Below, one piece after another: positions 31,066 to 39,313 of a stretch of 52,614 bases of DNA. Source of the stretch: Coriobacteriia bacterium. Lineage in GTDB: Bacteria; Actinomycetota; Coriobacteriia; Anaerosomatales; PHET01. The position numbers and the translations under genes were made by a program. The stretch lies in the NCBI GenBank assembly GCA_034370385.1, contig JAXMKZ010000034.1:1-52614 (forward strand), written 5' to 3'. Every line of letters begins with the position of its first letter. The first letter of the stretch is position 1. The notes beneath the pieces are model-generated. The model was not told the origin of the DNA. It made no database searches and saw nothing but the letters and a program-made list of their open reading frames with translations.

Positions 31066-32058
31066 GTGCATCCTTCCACTGTGGAATCCACTCAGATTCG
31101 CCTGATCATCCCGCCCGAACTGGACATGACGCGCATACTCGGGCACGGGGACGAGTTGCTCCGCGTCGTCGAGGACCGATTCGAGTCCGAGATCTCAGTT
31201 CGAGGCAACGAGATAACCATCTCCGGCGGCGTAGTCGACGGCCAGGCCGTCTCGGCGCTGTTCGCCGAGATGATCGGCCTCGTCGAGCGAGGTGAGAACC
31301 TGAGCGTAGACTCGGTCGAGCGCTCCATCGATCTGTTGGTGGGCGGCGAGTGCACCCCCACTGCCCTGCACGGCGACATCATCCTCACCCACAAGGGCAA
31401 GTCTGTTCGTCCCAAGACCGGCGGGCAGAAGCGCTACGTGGACGCCATTCGCTCGCACACGGTCACCTTCGGAATCGGTCCTGCGGGTACCGGCAAAACC
31501 TACCTTGCCATGGCCATGGCCGTCGATGCCCTGAAGAGCAAGGCAGTGGGGCGCATCATTCTCACGCGTCCTGCCGTGGAAGCGGGCGAATCACTCGGTT
31601 TTCTTCCGGGAACCCTCACCGAGAAGGTCGACCCCTACCTGCGGCCGCTCTACGACGCGCTTTTCGACATGATGGATGCTGAGAAGTCCGCCTCGTTGCT
31701 TGAGCGGGGAGTCATCGAGATCGCGCCGCTCGCCTACATGCGCGGTCGCACGCTCAACGACAGCTTCGTGATTCTTGACGAGGCGCAGAACACCACGGCC
31801 GAGCAGATGAAGATGTTTCTCACGCGCCTGGGGTTTGGATCGAAGGTCGTGGTCACCGGCGACGTCACCCAGATCGACCTTCCGCGTGGCGTCTCGGGCC
31901 TGCGCGAGGTGCGCGGAATCCTCGATGGGGTCGCCGATATCTCGTTCATCGAGCTCACGGGCAAAGACGTCGTCAGACACCGGCTCGTGCAGCGCATCGT
32001 GACGGCATACGAAGAGTACGAAGAGGCGAAGGCAGCGAAGTCGGATGCCAACGAGTAG
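31066..32058 (+). CDS. phoH: PhoH-like ATPase
   Basis: About 325-330 residues. The Walker A GPAGTGKTYLAMAMAV (about 140) and Walker B-like VILDEAQN (about 228) with KVVVTGDVTQIDLP are intact. An N-terminal KH-like domain (IRLIIPPELDMTRILG) precedes it, as in PhoH/YbeZ. These ATPases act with YbeY in rRNA processing and ribosome quality control; ybeY lies just downstream. GTG 31066 or 31081 is preferred; a GTG at 31015 sits on the promoter. Confidence 0.9.
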   Translation: MHPSTVESTQIRLIIPPELDMTRILGHGDELLRVVEDRFESEISVRGNEITISGGVVDGQAVSALFAEMIGLVERGENLSVDSVERSIDLLVGGECTPTALHGDIILTHKGKSVRPKTGGQKRYVDAIRSHTVTFGIGPAGTGKTYLAMAMAVDALKSKAVGRIILTRPAVEAGESLGFLPGTLTEKVDPYLRPLYDALFDMMDAEKSASLLERGVIEIAPLAYMRGRTLNDSFVILDEAQNTTAEQMKMFLTRLGFGSKVVVTGDVTQIDLPRGVSGLREVRGILDGVADISFIELTGKDVVRHRLVQRIVTAYEEYEEAKAAKSDANE

Positions 32059-33079
32059 ATCCCCCCTTCACTTCGGGATGCCTCGCATCACGTCACGCGC
32101 GCTGGCGATGCGACCGCGATCCAGGCGGCTGTTCGTTCTCGTGGCCCTCGGGGCTATCGCTGGTGCGACTGCCATCGGAGCCGCCGTGGCCTTCGCCGGC
32201 GACCGGTTGTCCGGAGGCACCCCCGAAGAAGCCCTGAACGCCGCTTTGTGGGGTGGCCTTGGAGCACTGGCAGCCGCCGCCGTGGGGGTCAGTGCGATTC
32301 CCGTCGCGCGAAGGCTTCTGATCTCCCGGGCGGATGTACGCCTGGTCGAGGCTGCGAGCCCGGTCAACCCGCTGATGAGGCGCCTGATGATTGAGGCACC
32401 CGGTACGTACACGCACTCACTCGCGACGGCTAGTCTGGCAGAGGCCGCGGCCGAGGCCATCGGGGCCGATGCCTTGCTGGCGCGCGTCGGCGCCTACTAC
32501 CACGACGTCGGCAAACTGGTGCGTCCGTGCTACTTCTTCGAGAACCTCGCCCAGGGCGACAACCCCCATGACGCGGAGAAGCCGTCGTTGTCGGCGCTCA
32601 TCATCACGGGTCACGTCGCCGACGGGTTGGAGCTTGCCCAGGAGTACGATCTTCCGCAGCCCGTGAGAGACATCATCCGCGAGCACCACGGTACCTCGCT
32701 CATCCGCTACTTCTACCACAAGGCCACCGCTACCGAGCCGCAGGTCTTCGAAGGCGACTTTCGGTACCACGGAGGACGTCCGCGCACGCGCGAGGCGGCC
32801 TTGGTCATGCTTGCTGACGCGACCGAGGCGGCGGTTCGCGCTCTTCCCCAGCCTTCAGCCGATGAGATCGCGATCGTGGTCCGCGCCGTCATCGACGACA
32901 AGGTCGACGACCGCCAGCTGGAGGTGAGCGGGCTGTCAGATGATGAGGTTGAACAGGTGGTCGGCATCTTCAGCCGCATGCTGGTGGGCATGCTTCACGC
33001 GCGCTGTGAGTACCCGAGACTGTTGTCGACGGAGAGGGAAGGTCATGCAGATCAGTGTCGTGAGCCATCGCGAGTCTGA
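32045..33079 (+). CDS. PgpH-like HD-domain phosphodiesterase, short form
   Basis: 344 residues. After two predicted membrane helices (RLFVLVALGAIAGATAIG, about 30-47, and AALWGGLGALAAAAVGV, about 67-83) an HD domain follows: YTHSLATASLAE, VGAYYHDVGKL (metal HD, about 160), ITGHVADG, REHHGTSLIRYFYHKA and VMLADATEAAV. This is the PgpH c-di-AMP phosphodiesterase layout but lacks the large extracytoplasmic domain (normally over 700 residues). It likely lowers c-di-AMP. The start at 32045 overlaps phoH; 32078 is an alternative with no better RBS. Confidence 0.82.
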   Translation: MPTSRSPLHFGMPRITSRALAMRPRSRRLFVLVALGAIAGATAIGAAVAFAGDRLSGGTPEEALNAALWGGLGALAAAAVGVSAIPVARRLLISRADVRLVEAASPVNPLMRRLMIEAPGTYTHSLATASLAEAAAEAIGADALLARVGAYYHDVGKLVRPCYFFENLAQGDNPHDAEKPSLSALIITGHVADGLELAQEYDLPQPVRDIIREHHGTSLIRYFYHKATATEPQVFEGDFRYHGGRPRTREAALVMLADATEAAVRALPQPSADEIAIVVRAVIDDKVDDRQLEVSGLSDDEVEQVVGIFSRMLVGMLHARCEYPRLLSTEREGHADQCREPSRV

Positions 33080-33494
33080 GCCGCTGGACTTGCTCACATT
33101 CGAACGCCTCGCCGGGTTCGTGCTGGAGCGGGAGGATGCACCTTCGGCCGTTGAGCTGTCGATAGCGGTCGTTGAGATCGCCGAGATGACCGAGCTCAAC
33201 ACCACCTACCGGTCCAAAGAGGGCCCGACGGATGTGCTCTCGTTCCCGTGTGACGACCCGTGCGCGGTCGTGGGGCCGGGAGAGTCGGTGACTCTGGGAG
33301 ACGTCATCATCGCTCCCGAGGTGGCGGAGCGTCAGGCAGCCGAGTACGGCCACACGGTTGAAGAGGAACTCAACCTGCTGCTGGTTCACGGAGTGCTTCA
33401 TCTCCTCGGGTACGACCACGAGGCCGACGAGGAGGCCGCCGCCATGCAGGCTCGAGAGCGCGTGCTCCTTGAGGCTTGGCAGGCGGCATCGTAG
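33045..33494 (+). CDS. ybeY: Endoribonuclease YbeY
   Basis: 149 residues, normal length. The zinc-binding motif HGVLHLLGYDHEADEE (HGxLHLxGYDH, about 115) is complete, and RSKEGPTDVLSFP (about 60) is the other conserved block. YbeY processes 16S rRNA 3' ends and degrades defective ribosomes. The start is supported by GGAGAGGG upstream. It overlaps the HD gene by 35 bp, which fits tight coupling. Confidence 0.95.
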   Translation: MQISVVSHRESEPLDLLTFERLAGFVLEREDAPSAVELSIAVVEIAEMTELNTTYRSKEGPTDVLSFPCDDPCAVVGPGESVTLGDVIIAPEVAERQAAEYGHTVEEELNLLLVHGVLHLLGYDHEADEEAAAMQARERVLLEAWQAAS

Positions 33495-33498
33495 CGCC

Positions 33499-34209
33499 GT
33501 GACCGCGCCATCGCGTCGCTCCATACTCTGGAGCTTCAACTTCGCCATAGAAGGCATCGTCTACGCCCTTCGTACCCAGCGCAACATGCGCGTTCACGTG
33601 GTCTTCGCGATGCTGATCGCGGTGGTCAGTCTTGTGCTGGGGATTCCCCGACTGGAGCTTGTGGCCGTCGTGTTCGCGGTGAGCCTCGTGCTTGTGACCG
33701 AGCTCGTGAACACCGCGATCGAGGCTGCGGTGGACCTCTCTGTTGAGCAGTTCGACCCTTTGGCCAAGGTAGCCAAAGACGTCGCCGCCGGTGCCGTGCT
33801 CGTGGCCGCGATCAATGCGCTCGCCATCGCCTATCTCGTCCTCTTCGACGATGTCAGACGTGTGCTTCAGGATGGGCTTAATGGCGCCCGCCTCGCCACT
33901 CCCGACCTCACGGTGATCGCTCTGGGGTTGGTGCTGCTGGCAGTCATCGCGCTCAAAGCGATCTCACGCGAGGGTACGTGGATGCGGGGAGGATGGCCCA
34001 GCGGACACGCGGCTATCGCATTCGCCGCCGCCACCATCGTGGGGTTCGTGACCGGCAATGCGAGTGCGCTCGCCCTTGGCTACTTCATCGCGGTTCTGGT
34101 CGTGCAAAGCCGCGTCGAGTCCGAAGTGCACACCATCCCGCAAAGCCTTGTGGGCGCCGTCTTGGGCGTGGTCCTGACCACCGCGGTCTTTCAGGTATTC
34201 TTCTGGTGA
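33499..34209 (+). CDS. dgkA: Diacylglycerol/undecaprenol kinase fused to a PAP2-like phosphatase
   Basis: 236 residues. Residues about 10-120 are a DgkA-type kinase (RNMRVHVVFAM, VTELVNTAIEAAVDLSV, FDPLAKVAKDVAAGAVL holding the catalytic Glu and Asp). The C-terminal part adds a PAP2-like segment with WPSGHAAIAFAA (about 165) and QSRVESEVHT (about 205), the PSGH and SRxxxxxH signatures. The protein therefore combines kinase and phosphatase modules, probably for undecaprenol recycling. Each part has about three to four helices. Start GTG 33499 is 5 bp after ybeY. Confidence 0.85.
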   Translation: MTAPSRRSILWSFNFAIEGIVYALRTQRNMRVHVVFAMLIAVVSLVLGIPRLELVAVVFAVSLVLVTELVNTAIEAAVDLSVEQFDPLAKVAKDVAAGAVLVAAINALAIAYLVLFDDVRRVLQDGLNGARLATPDLTVIALGLVLLAVIALKAISREGTWMRGGWPSGHAAIAFAAATIVGFVTGNASALALGYFIAVLVVQSRVESEVHTIPQSLVGAVLGVVLTTAVFQVFFW

Positions 34210-34249
34210 TGGCTGTGCACACTAGTTGCGTTCAGGAGGCAGTTCGCGC

Positions 34250-35506
34250 GTGATACCCGTAGTGGTTGGCATGTGGGTCGTTCTTATGGTGCTGTCGACG
34301 GTACTTTCCGCATCCGAGACCTCGGTGCTGTTGCTGTCCGTCGGGCGAGTTCACCGTCTGGTGGAGGCCGAGCGAAAAGGCGCACTTTCTTTATACAAGC
34401 TCGCGGATGGCAGACACCGTCTGCGGGCCGCATCTGAGCTGCTGGCCGGTCTGGCGTATGGGGCCGGTTGGTTCGCGGGATGGGTGGTCGGCACGTCGTA
34501 TGAAGGCGCACTATCCGGAGGAGTTCTCGGACTGCTCGCCGTAGTCGTGACGTACTCCGTGGCACAGGCTCTGCCGCGGACCCTCGCCGTGACGAACCCC
34601 GAGCCCATCGCCCTCGATTCAGCGCCCATCGCCTGGTCACTCACCCGAGCCATCTATCCGGTCGCGGCGCTGCTCGGTGCTCCGTGGAAGTGGGGGATCG
34701 CGCTCACCGGCGCCGAGCGTCCGTTTTCGCCGTGGGCGGTCACGCCCGAGTGGCGGGGCTCGGTGGAGTCCGAGGAGCACGCCGAGCGTGAAGAGGCTGA
34801 AGAGGCGCTGCTCGAGGCGGTGTCTGACTTCGCCGAGAAGGTCGTTCGTGAGGTCATGGTGCCGCGCACCGACATGCACGCGCTTGAAGACACCGCGACC
34901 GTTGCTGAAGCGGTGGCCCTGATCTCGCACACCGGCGTGTCGCGCGTGCCGGTGTATCACGAGACCATCGATGACGTGCGCGGGATGCTCTACGCCAAGG
35001 ATCTGCTCACGGCTCTGCAGGAGGGCTCCGACGCTACGTTGGCAAGCCTCGCTCGAAAGCCGCACTTCGTGCCTGAGACCAAACCCGTACAAGAGCTCCT
35101 TGTCGAGATGCGTGCCACCACCCACATCGCCATCGTGGCTGACGAGTACGGTGGTACCTCCGGCCTGGTGACCCTTGAGGATCTACTCGAGGAGATCGTC
35201 GGTGAGATCTCAGACGAGTACGATCGGGAGGAGCTTCTCATCGAAGAGCTGGGCGAGGGGCGGTTCCGTGTCGATGCGCGCCTACCCGTCGATGACCTCA
35301 ACGAGCTGTTCGGCACTGACCTGGAGATCGACGCGGATTCGGTGGGTGGCTTGTTCACCGAGGTCGCTGGGCACATTCCTGAGGTAGGGGAGTCGGTGCA
35401 GCTCGAAGGCTTGCGATTGACTGTGACCGTGCTGGAAGGGACCCGGATTCGCCAGCTGTGTGTCGAGCCGGCGGGTACGGGCGGAAACGGAGACGATGAT
35501 GCGTAA
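34250..35506 (+). CDS. CorC/HlyC-type protein with DUF21 (CNNM) and CBS domains
   Basis: About 418 residues. Membrane domain about 1-150 (MWVVLMVLSTVLSASETSVL carries the SxxE-type signature of CNNM proteins), a CBS pair about 200-330 (VMVPRTDMHALEDTATVAEA, HIAIVADEYGGTSGLVTLED) and a C-terminal CorC_HlyC domain (FRVDARLPVDDLNELFGTDL). This is probably a Mg2+ or other divalent cation transporter. GTG 34250 follows AGGAGG (34234-34239). Confidence 0.9.
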   Translation: MIPVVVGMWVVLMVLSTVLSASETSVLLLSVGRVHRLVEAERKGALSLYKLADGRHRLRAASELLAGLAYGAGWFAGWVVGTSYEGALSGGVLGLLAVVVTYSVAQALPRTLAVTNPEPIALDSAPIAWSLTRAIYPVAALLGAPWKWGIALTGAERPFSPWAVTPEWRGSVESEEHAEREEAEEALLEAVSDFAEKVVREVMVPRTDMHALEDTATVAEAVALISHTGVSRVPVYHETIDDVRGMLYAKDLLTALQEGSDATLASLARKPHFVPETKPVQELLVEMRATTHIAIVADEYGGTSGLVTLEDLLEEIVGEISDEYDREELLIEELGEGRFRVDARLPVDDLNELFGTDLEIDADSVGGLFTEVAGHIPEVGESVQLEGLRLTVTVLEGTRIRQLCVEPAGTGGNGDDDA

Positions 35507-35921
35507 TCTCACGCAACCTGACCTGGTTCTACTCGCATTCGCGCGTGAGGCACAGGAGAGGGCGTATGCGCCCTACTCGATGTTTCGCGTCGGTGCTGCC
35601 GTCTACACCGAGGAGGGCGAGACGTTCCAGGGTGTCAACATCGAGAACGCGGCCTACGGTGCCACCATCTGCGCCGAGCGCTCGGCGCTGGCTGCAGCCG
35701 TCTCGGCGGGCTTCAAGAACATCGCCGCCGTCGCGGTCGTGGGTGATTCGGACGCGCCCACCGTCCCGTGTGGCTGTTGCCGGCAGGCTCTGGCCGAGTT
35801 CAACCCGGAGATGCGCGTCATCATGGGCGGTCAGCACGACGACGTCATGGTCATGACGCTCGACGAGCTGCTACCCGAGGCGTTCGTCAGCGCTTACCTC
35901 GATCAAGACGAGACCACCTAG
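35499..35921 (+). CDS. cdd: Cytidine deaminase
   Basis: 140 residues. NIENAAYGATICAERSALAA (about 50) carries the zinc Cys and catalytic Glu, and VPCGCCRQALAEF (about 86) the other two zinc ligands. It deaminates cytidine and deoxycytidine in salvage. The start is ATG 35499 or 35496, both inside the upstream gene's end. It overlaps era by one base. With deoC nearby it forms a nucleoside-salvage pair. Confidence 0.93.
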   Translation: MRNLTQPDLVLLAFAREAQERAYAPYSMFRVGAAVYTEEGETFQGVNIENAAYGATICAERSALAAAVSAGFKNIAAVAVVGDSDAPTVPCGCCRQALAEFNPEMRVIMGGQHDDVMVMTLDELLPEAFVSAYLDQDETT

Positions 35922-36850
35922 TGACGAAATCCACGCCCGCTCCGGACGCCGCGATCCGTTCAGGCTTTGTGGCGCTTGTGGGTCGACCCAACTCCGGGAA
36001 GTCCACCCTGACCAACGCGCTTGTGGGAAGCAAGGTCGCCATCACGAGCGATACGCCGCAGACCACGCGCCACCGCCTGCGGGCCGTGATCAACCGCGAC
36101 GACGCCCAGGTCGTGCTCGTCGACACCCCCGGACTGCACAAGCCGCACGACGCGCTCGGCGAGGAACTCAACAAGAGCGCGCTCAAGTCGCTTGAAGATG
36201 TCGACGTGGTGGCGATGCTCGTGGACGCCACCAAGCCCGTCGGCGGCGGCGACCGGTGGGTGGGCGAGCATGTGGCGCGGGCGCGGGGGGTGGCCCACCG
36301 CATCCTCGTCATCACCAAGGCCGATATCGCCAGCGCCGAGCAGGTAGAGTCCCAGCTGGTAGCCGCACGCAAGCTCGCCACCTTTGAGGAAGAGGTCGTC
36401 CTCTCGGCGGTCGAGGGGTTCAACATGGAGGGCTTCTACGAGTCGGTTCTGCGCTTCCTTCCCGAGGGCCCGCGCTGGTTTCCTGCAGACATGCCCACCG
36501 ACCAATCGCTCGAAGTCATGATCGCCGAGTTCGTGCGCGAGAAGATTCTGCGAACCACCTTCGACGAAGTCCCCCACGCCGTCGGCGTGCAGGTTGAGGA
36601 GCTGGAGAGCTTTCCCCGGAAGAATCTCACCAAGATCTGGGCGGTCATATACGTGGAACGCGCCAGCCAGAAGGGCATCATCATCGGAAAGGGAGGCGAG
36701 GCGATCAAGTTGATCGGTTCGCAGGCCCGTGTGGATCTCGAGCGCCTTATCGGCACGCAAGTGTTCCTGGAGTTGACGGTCAAGGTCAAGAAGGACTGGC
36801 GTCGAGACGCCTCGCAGATTCGACGATTCGGGTACGGGGAGGGGCTGTGA
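35921..36850 (+). CDS. era: GTPase Era
   Basis: 309 residues. G1 GRPNSGKSTL, G3 DTPGLHKP, G4 TKAD and the C-terminal KH domain IIGKGGEAIKLIGSQAR are all intact. It binds the 3' end of 16S rRNA and guides 30S maturation. GTG 35921 overlaps cdd by one base. Confidence 0.95.
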   Translation: MTKSTPAPDAAIRSGFVALVGRPNSGKSTLTNALVGSKVAITSDTPQTTRHRLRAVINRDDAQVVLVDTPGLHKPHDALGEELNKSALKSLEDVDVVAMLVDATKPVGGGDRWVGEHVARARGVAHRILVITKADIASAEQVESQLVAARKLATFEEEVVLSAVEGFNMEGFYESVLRFLPEGPRWFPADMPTDQSLEVMIAEFVREKILRTTFDEVPHAVGVQVEELESFPRKNLTKIWAVIYVERASQKGIIIGKGGEAIKLIGSQARVDLERLIGTQVFLELTVKVKKDWRRDASQIRRFGYGEGL

Positions 36851-37539
36851 GTTCGGTGGACGTAGTCACGCTGGCACACGCTATCGATCAGACACTCCTG
36901 AAGCCGACCGTGGGCATGCAAGCGGCGGCCGAGTGGATGGAGGGCTCGCGCACCCGGGGTTTCGCCACCCTGTGTGTCTCGCCGTTCCTCGTCCCTCTTG
37001 CCGCTCAGCGTCTAGCCGGTGGCGTCACCGCTGTGTGCTCGGTTGCGGGGTTCCCGCTGGGCTATGCGCTGACCGAGACGAAGGTCGAGGAGTCCATTCA
37101 CCTGGTCGAGCTGGGGTGCGCGGAGGTTGACATGGTGATGAACATCGCCGCGTTCCTCGAGGGCGAGCACGAGTACGTGCGCGATGACATCGAGGCCGTC
37201 GTCAGAGCCGTTGATGAGGCCAGCGAGGGGTCCGGTCTGGTGAAGGTGATCCTTGAGACGGGACACCTCGATGAGGACCAGGTCGCGCGTGCCAGCGCCC
37301 TGTGTGCCTCTGCCGGGGCGGCTTTCGTGAAGACCTCGACGGGGTTCGGTCCGCGGGGGGCATCGGCCCGCGACGTCGAGATCATGCGCGCCGAGGTCGG
37401 GCCGGAGCTTGGCGTGAAGGCCGCCGGCGGCATCCGCGATCTGGATACCGCATTCGAGATGCTCGATGCGGGCGCCAACCGACTAGGTACGTCGAATGGT
37501 ATCGAGATCCTTACTCAGGCCGCCGCGCGCGGGCTCTGA
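36847..37539 (+). CDS. deoC: Deoxyribose-phosphate aldolase
   Basis: 230 residues, a TIM-barrel aldolase splitting 2-deoxyribose-5-phosphate. The Schiff-base Lys is in FVKTSTGFG (about 160), and the second key Lys in GVKAAGGIRDL (about 190). VCSVAGFPLGY is the conserved N-terminal block. GTG 36847 overlaps the era stop by 4 bp. It supports nucleoside breakdown with cdd. Confidence 0.93.
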   Translation: MSSVDVVTLAHAIDQTLLKPTVGMQAAAEWMEGSRTRGFATLCVSPFLVPLAAQRLAGGVTAVCSVAGFPLGYALTETKVEESIHLVELGCAEVDMVMNIAAFLEGEHEYVRDDIEAVVRAVDEASEGSGLVKVILETGHLDEDQVARASALCASAGAAFVKTSTGFGPRGASARDVEIMRAEVGPELGVKAAGGIRDLDTAFEMLDAGANRLGTSNGIEILTQAAARGL

Positions 37540-37561
37540 CGGCTTCACTCACTGAGCGCCG

Positions 37562-38311
37562 ATGCCAGCCTATCCCCTGACCGCTCTGGTGCTGCGCAAG
37601 ACCAAGCTCGGCGAGACTGACGTGATTCTCACGCTCATGGCGAGCGACGGCACTCAGGTCCGCGCGGTCGCCAAGGGGCTGCGCAAGCCGGGGTCACGAT
37701 TCGGCGCCCGCCTCGAGCCCTATAGCGTGGTCGATCTGCTGCTGCATACCGGCCGGTCTCTTGAGACCATCTCCGAGGCCCGCACCGTGGTTGCACACGC
37801 CGGGCTGCGCGAGGACATCGAGCGCTCCGCCGCCGCAGCGGTCGTCGCAGACGTGCTCGACAAGATCGCGGTCGAGCGGCAGACGGAGCCCCGACTCTTC
37901 GGCCTGGCGTCGGCCACGCTGGACGCGATGGAATCGTGCGAGCCCGAGGCCGTTCACGCGCTCGTCGTCGCGTTCCTGCTCAAGGCGATGGCGATGCACG
38001 GCTACCGCCCTGAGCTCGAGTCGTGCGCAGCGTGTGCCTGTGCCGCGACTGACGGGGGCACGTTCTCGGTAGCGCACGGTGGCGCGCTGTGCCCCGCTTG
38101 CGGTGAGCTCGACCCGAGCGCACTGCGCGCGCCCGATGAGGCTCGCGCCTGGATGGCGCACCTTCTGGCTTCGACGATGGCTGACATCGCCGCCGATCCT
38201 CCTCCACCCGCAGCGGTGTCTGACTGCTTCGTCCTCGTACGCGCCTTCATCAGCTACCACCTGCCGGCCCGATTGAGGGCTTTGGACTACTACGCGGGCA
38301 TGCTGGGGTAG
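37562..38311 (+). CDS. recO: DNA repair protein RecO
   Basis: 249 residues. An OB-fold N-terminus (ALVLRKTKLGETDVILTLM and TQVRAVAKGLRKPGSRF) is followed by a helical part with a zinc site CAACACAATDGGTF and CPAC (about 158-181). RecO helps RecR load RecA in gap repair. The start codon is ATG 37562, 22 bp after deoC. Confidence 0.9.
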   Translation: MPAYPLTALVLRKTKLGETDVILTLMASDGTQVRAVAKGLRKPGSRFGARLEPYSVVDLLLHTGRSLETISEARTVVAHAGLREDIERSAAAAVVADVLDKIAVERQTEPRLFGLASATLDAMESCEPEAVHALVVAFLLKAMAMHGYRPELESCAACACAATDGGTFSVAHGGALCPACGELDPSALRAPDEARAWMAHLLASTMADIAADPPPPAAVSDCFVLVRAFISYHLPARLRALDYYAGMLG

Positions 38312-38389
38312 GCACAAAGGGTCATGTAAGATGTTCCGACACCCTCAGGCGAGGGGTTCGCGATCATGTCACGAGGGAGAATCGGAACC

Positions 38390-39313
38390 ATGGGTACGCT
38401 GACCTTCCAGGACATCATTCTGGGTCTGTCACGCTACTGGGCCGACCAGGGATGCGTTGTTCTGCAGCCCTACGATACCGAGGTGGGTGCCGGTACGTTT
38501 CACCCGGCCACGACGCTGCGATCGTTAGGTCCCGACTCGTGGTACACGGCCTATGTGCAGCCTTCGCGGCGCCCCACCGACGGACGGTACGGCGAGAACC
38601 CCAACCGCCTGCAGCACTACTACCAGTACCAGGTCATCCTCAAGCCGAGCCCGGACAACGTGCTCGACCTGTACTTCGACTCCCTGCGCGCCATCGGTAT
38701 CGAGCCTGCGGAGCACGATATCCGCCTTGTGGAAGACGATTGGGAGTCTCCGACACTGGGCGCCTGGGGTCTGGGGTGGGAGGTCTGGCTCAACGGCATG
38801 GAGTGCACGCAGTTCACCTATTTCCAGCAGGTGGGCGGGTTCGAGTGCCGCCCCGTTCCCGCTGAGATCACCTACGGAATCGAGCGCCTCGCCATGTACA
38901 TCCAGGGAGTGGACAGCGTCTACGACCTTGTGTGGTCCAAGGCTCCTGACGGGACGGTTTTCACCTACGGGGACGTGTTCTTGCGAAACGAACAGCAGTA
39001 CTCCGCATACAACTTCGAGGTGGCCGATGTGGACATGCTGCTCTCGCTGTTCACCACGTACGAAGGCGAGTGCAAGCGCACTCTGGATGCCGGCTACGTC
39101 CTTCCCGCGTACGACTACGTGCTCAAGTGCAGCCACGCCTTCAACCTGCTCGACGCGCGCGGCGCTATCAGTGTCACCGAGCGTCAGGGCTACATACTGC
39201 GCGTACGCGCACTGGCCAAAGCGTGCTGCGCGGCCTACATCGATCTCATCGCGCCCCCGCAGGACGACGATGCCCGCGATGCGGAAGCATCGAAGGGTGG
39301 TGATGCATCGTGA
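38390..39313 (+). CDS. glyQ: Glycyl-tRNA synthetase, alpha chain
   Basis: 307 residues from ATG 38390 (GGGAGAA upstream); ATG 38366 would add eight residues. [20 protein letters not shown] at the start, [16 protein letters not shown] and [20 protein letters not shown] are signatures of the alpha chain of the tetrameric enzyme. It activates glycine. It overlaps glyS by 4 bp (GTGA). The alpha-beta form is typical of many bacteria. Confidence 0.95.
   Translation: MGTLTFQDIILGLSRYWADQGCVVLQPYDTEVGAGTFHPATTLRSLGPDSWYTAYVQPSRRPTDGRYGENPNRLQHYYQYQVILKPSPDNVLDLYFDSLRAIGIEPAEHDIRLVEDDWESPTLGAWGLGWEVWLNGMECTQFTYFQQVGGFECRPVPAEITYGIERLAMYIQGVDSVYDLVWSKAPDGTVFTYGDVFLRNEQQYSAYNFEVADVDMLLSLFTTYEGECKRTLDAGYVLPAYDYVLKCSHAFNLLDARGAISVTERQGYILRVRALAKACCAAYIDLIAPPQDDDARDAEASKGGDAS

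Noticed and set aside
38312-38389. T-box riboswitch before glyQ
   Set aside because: The gap is under 80 bp and shows no T-box consensus or specifier hairpin.
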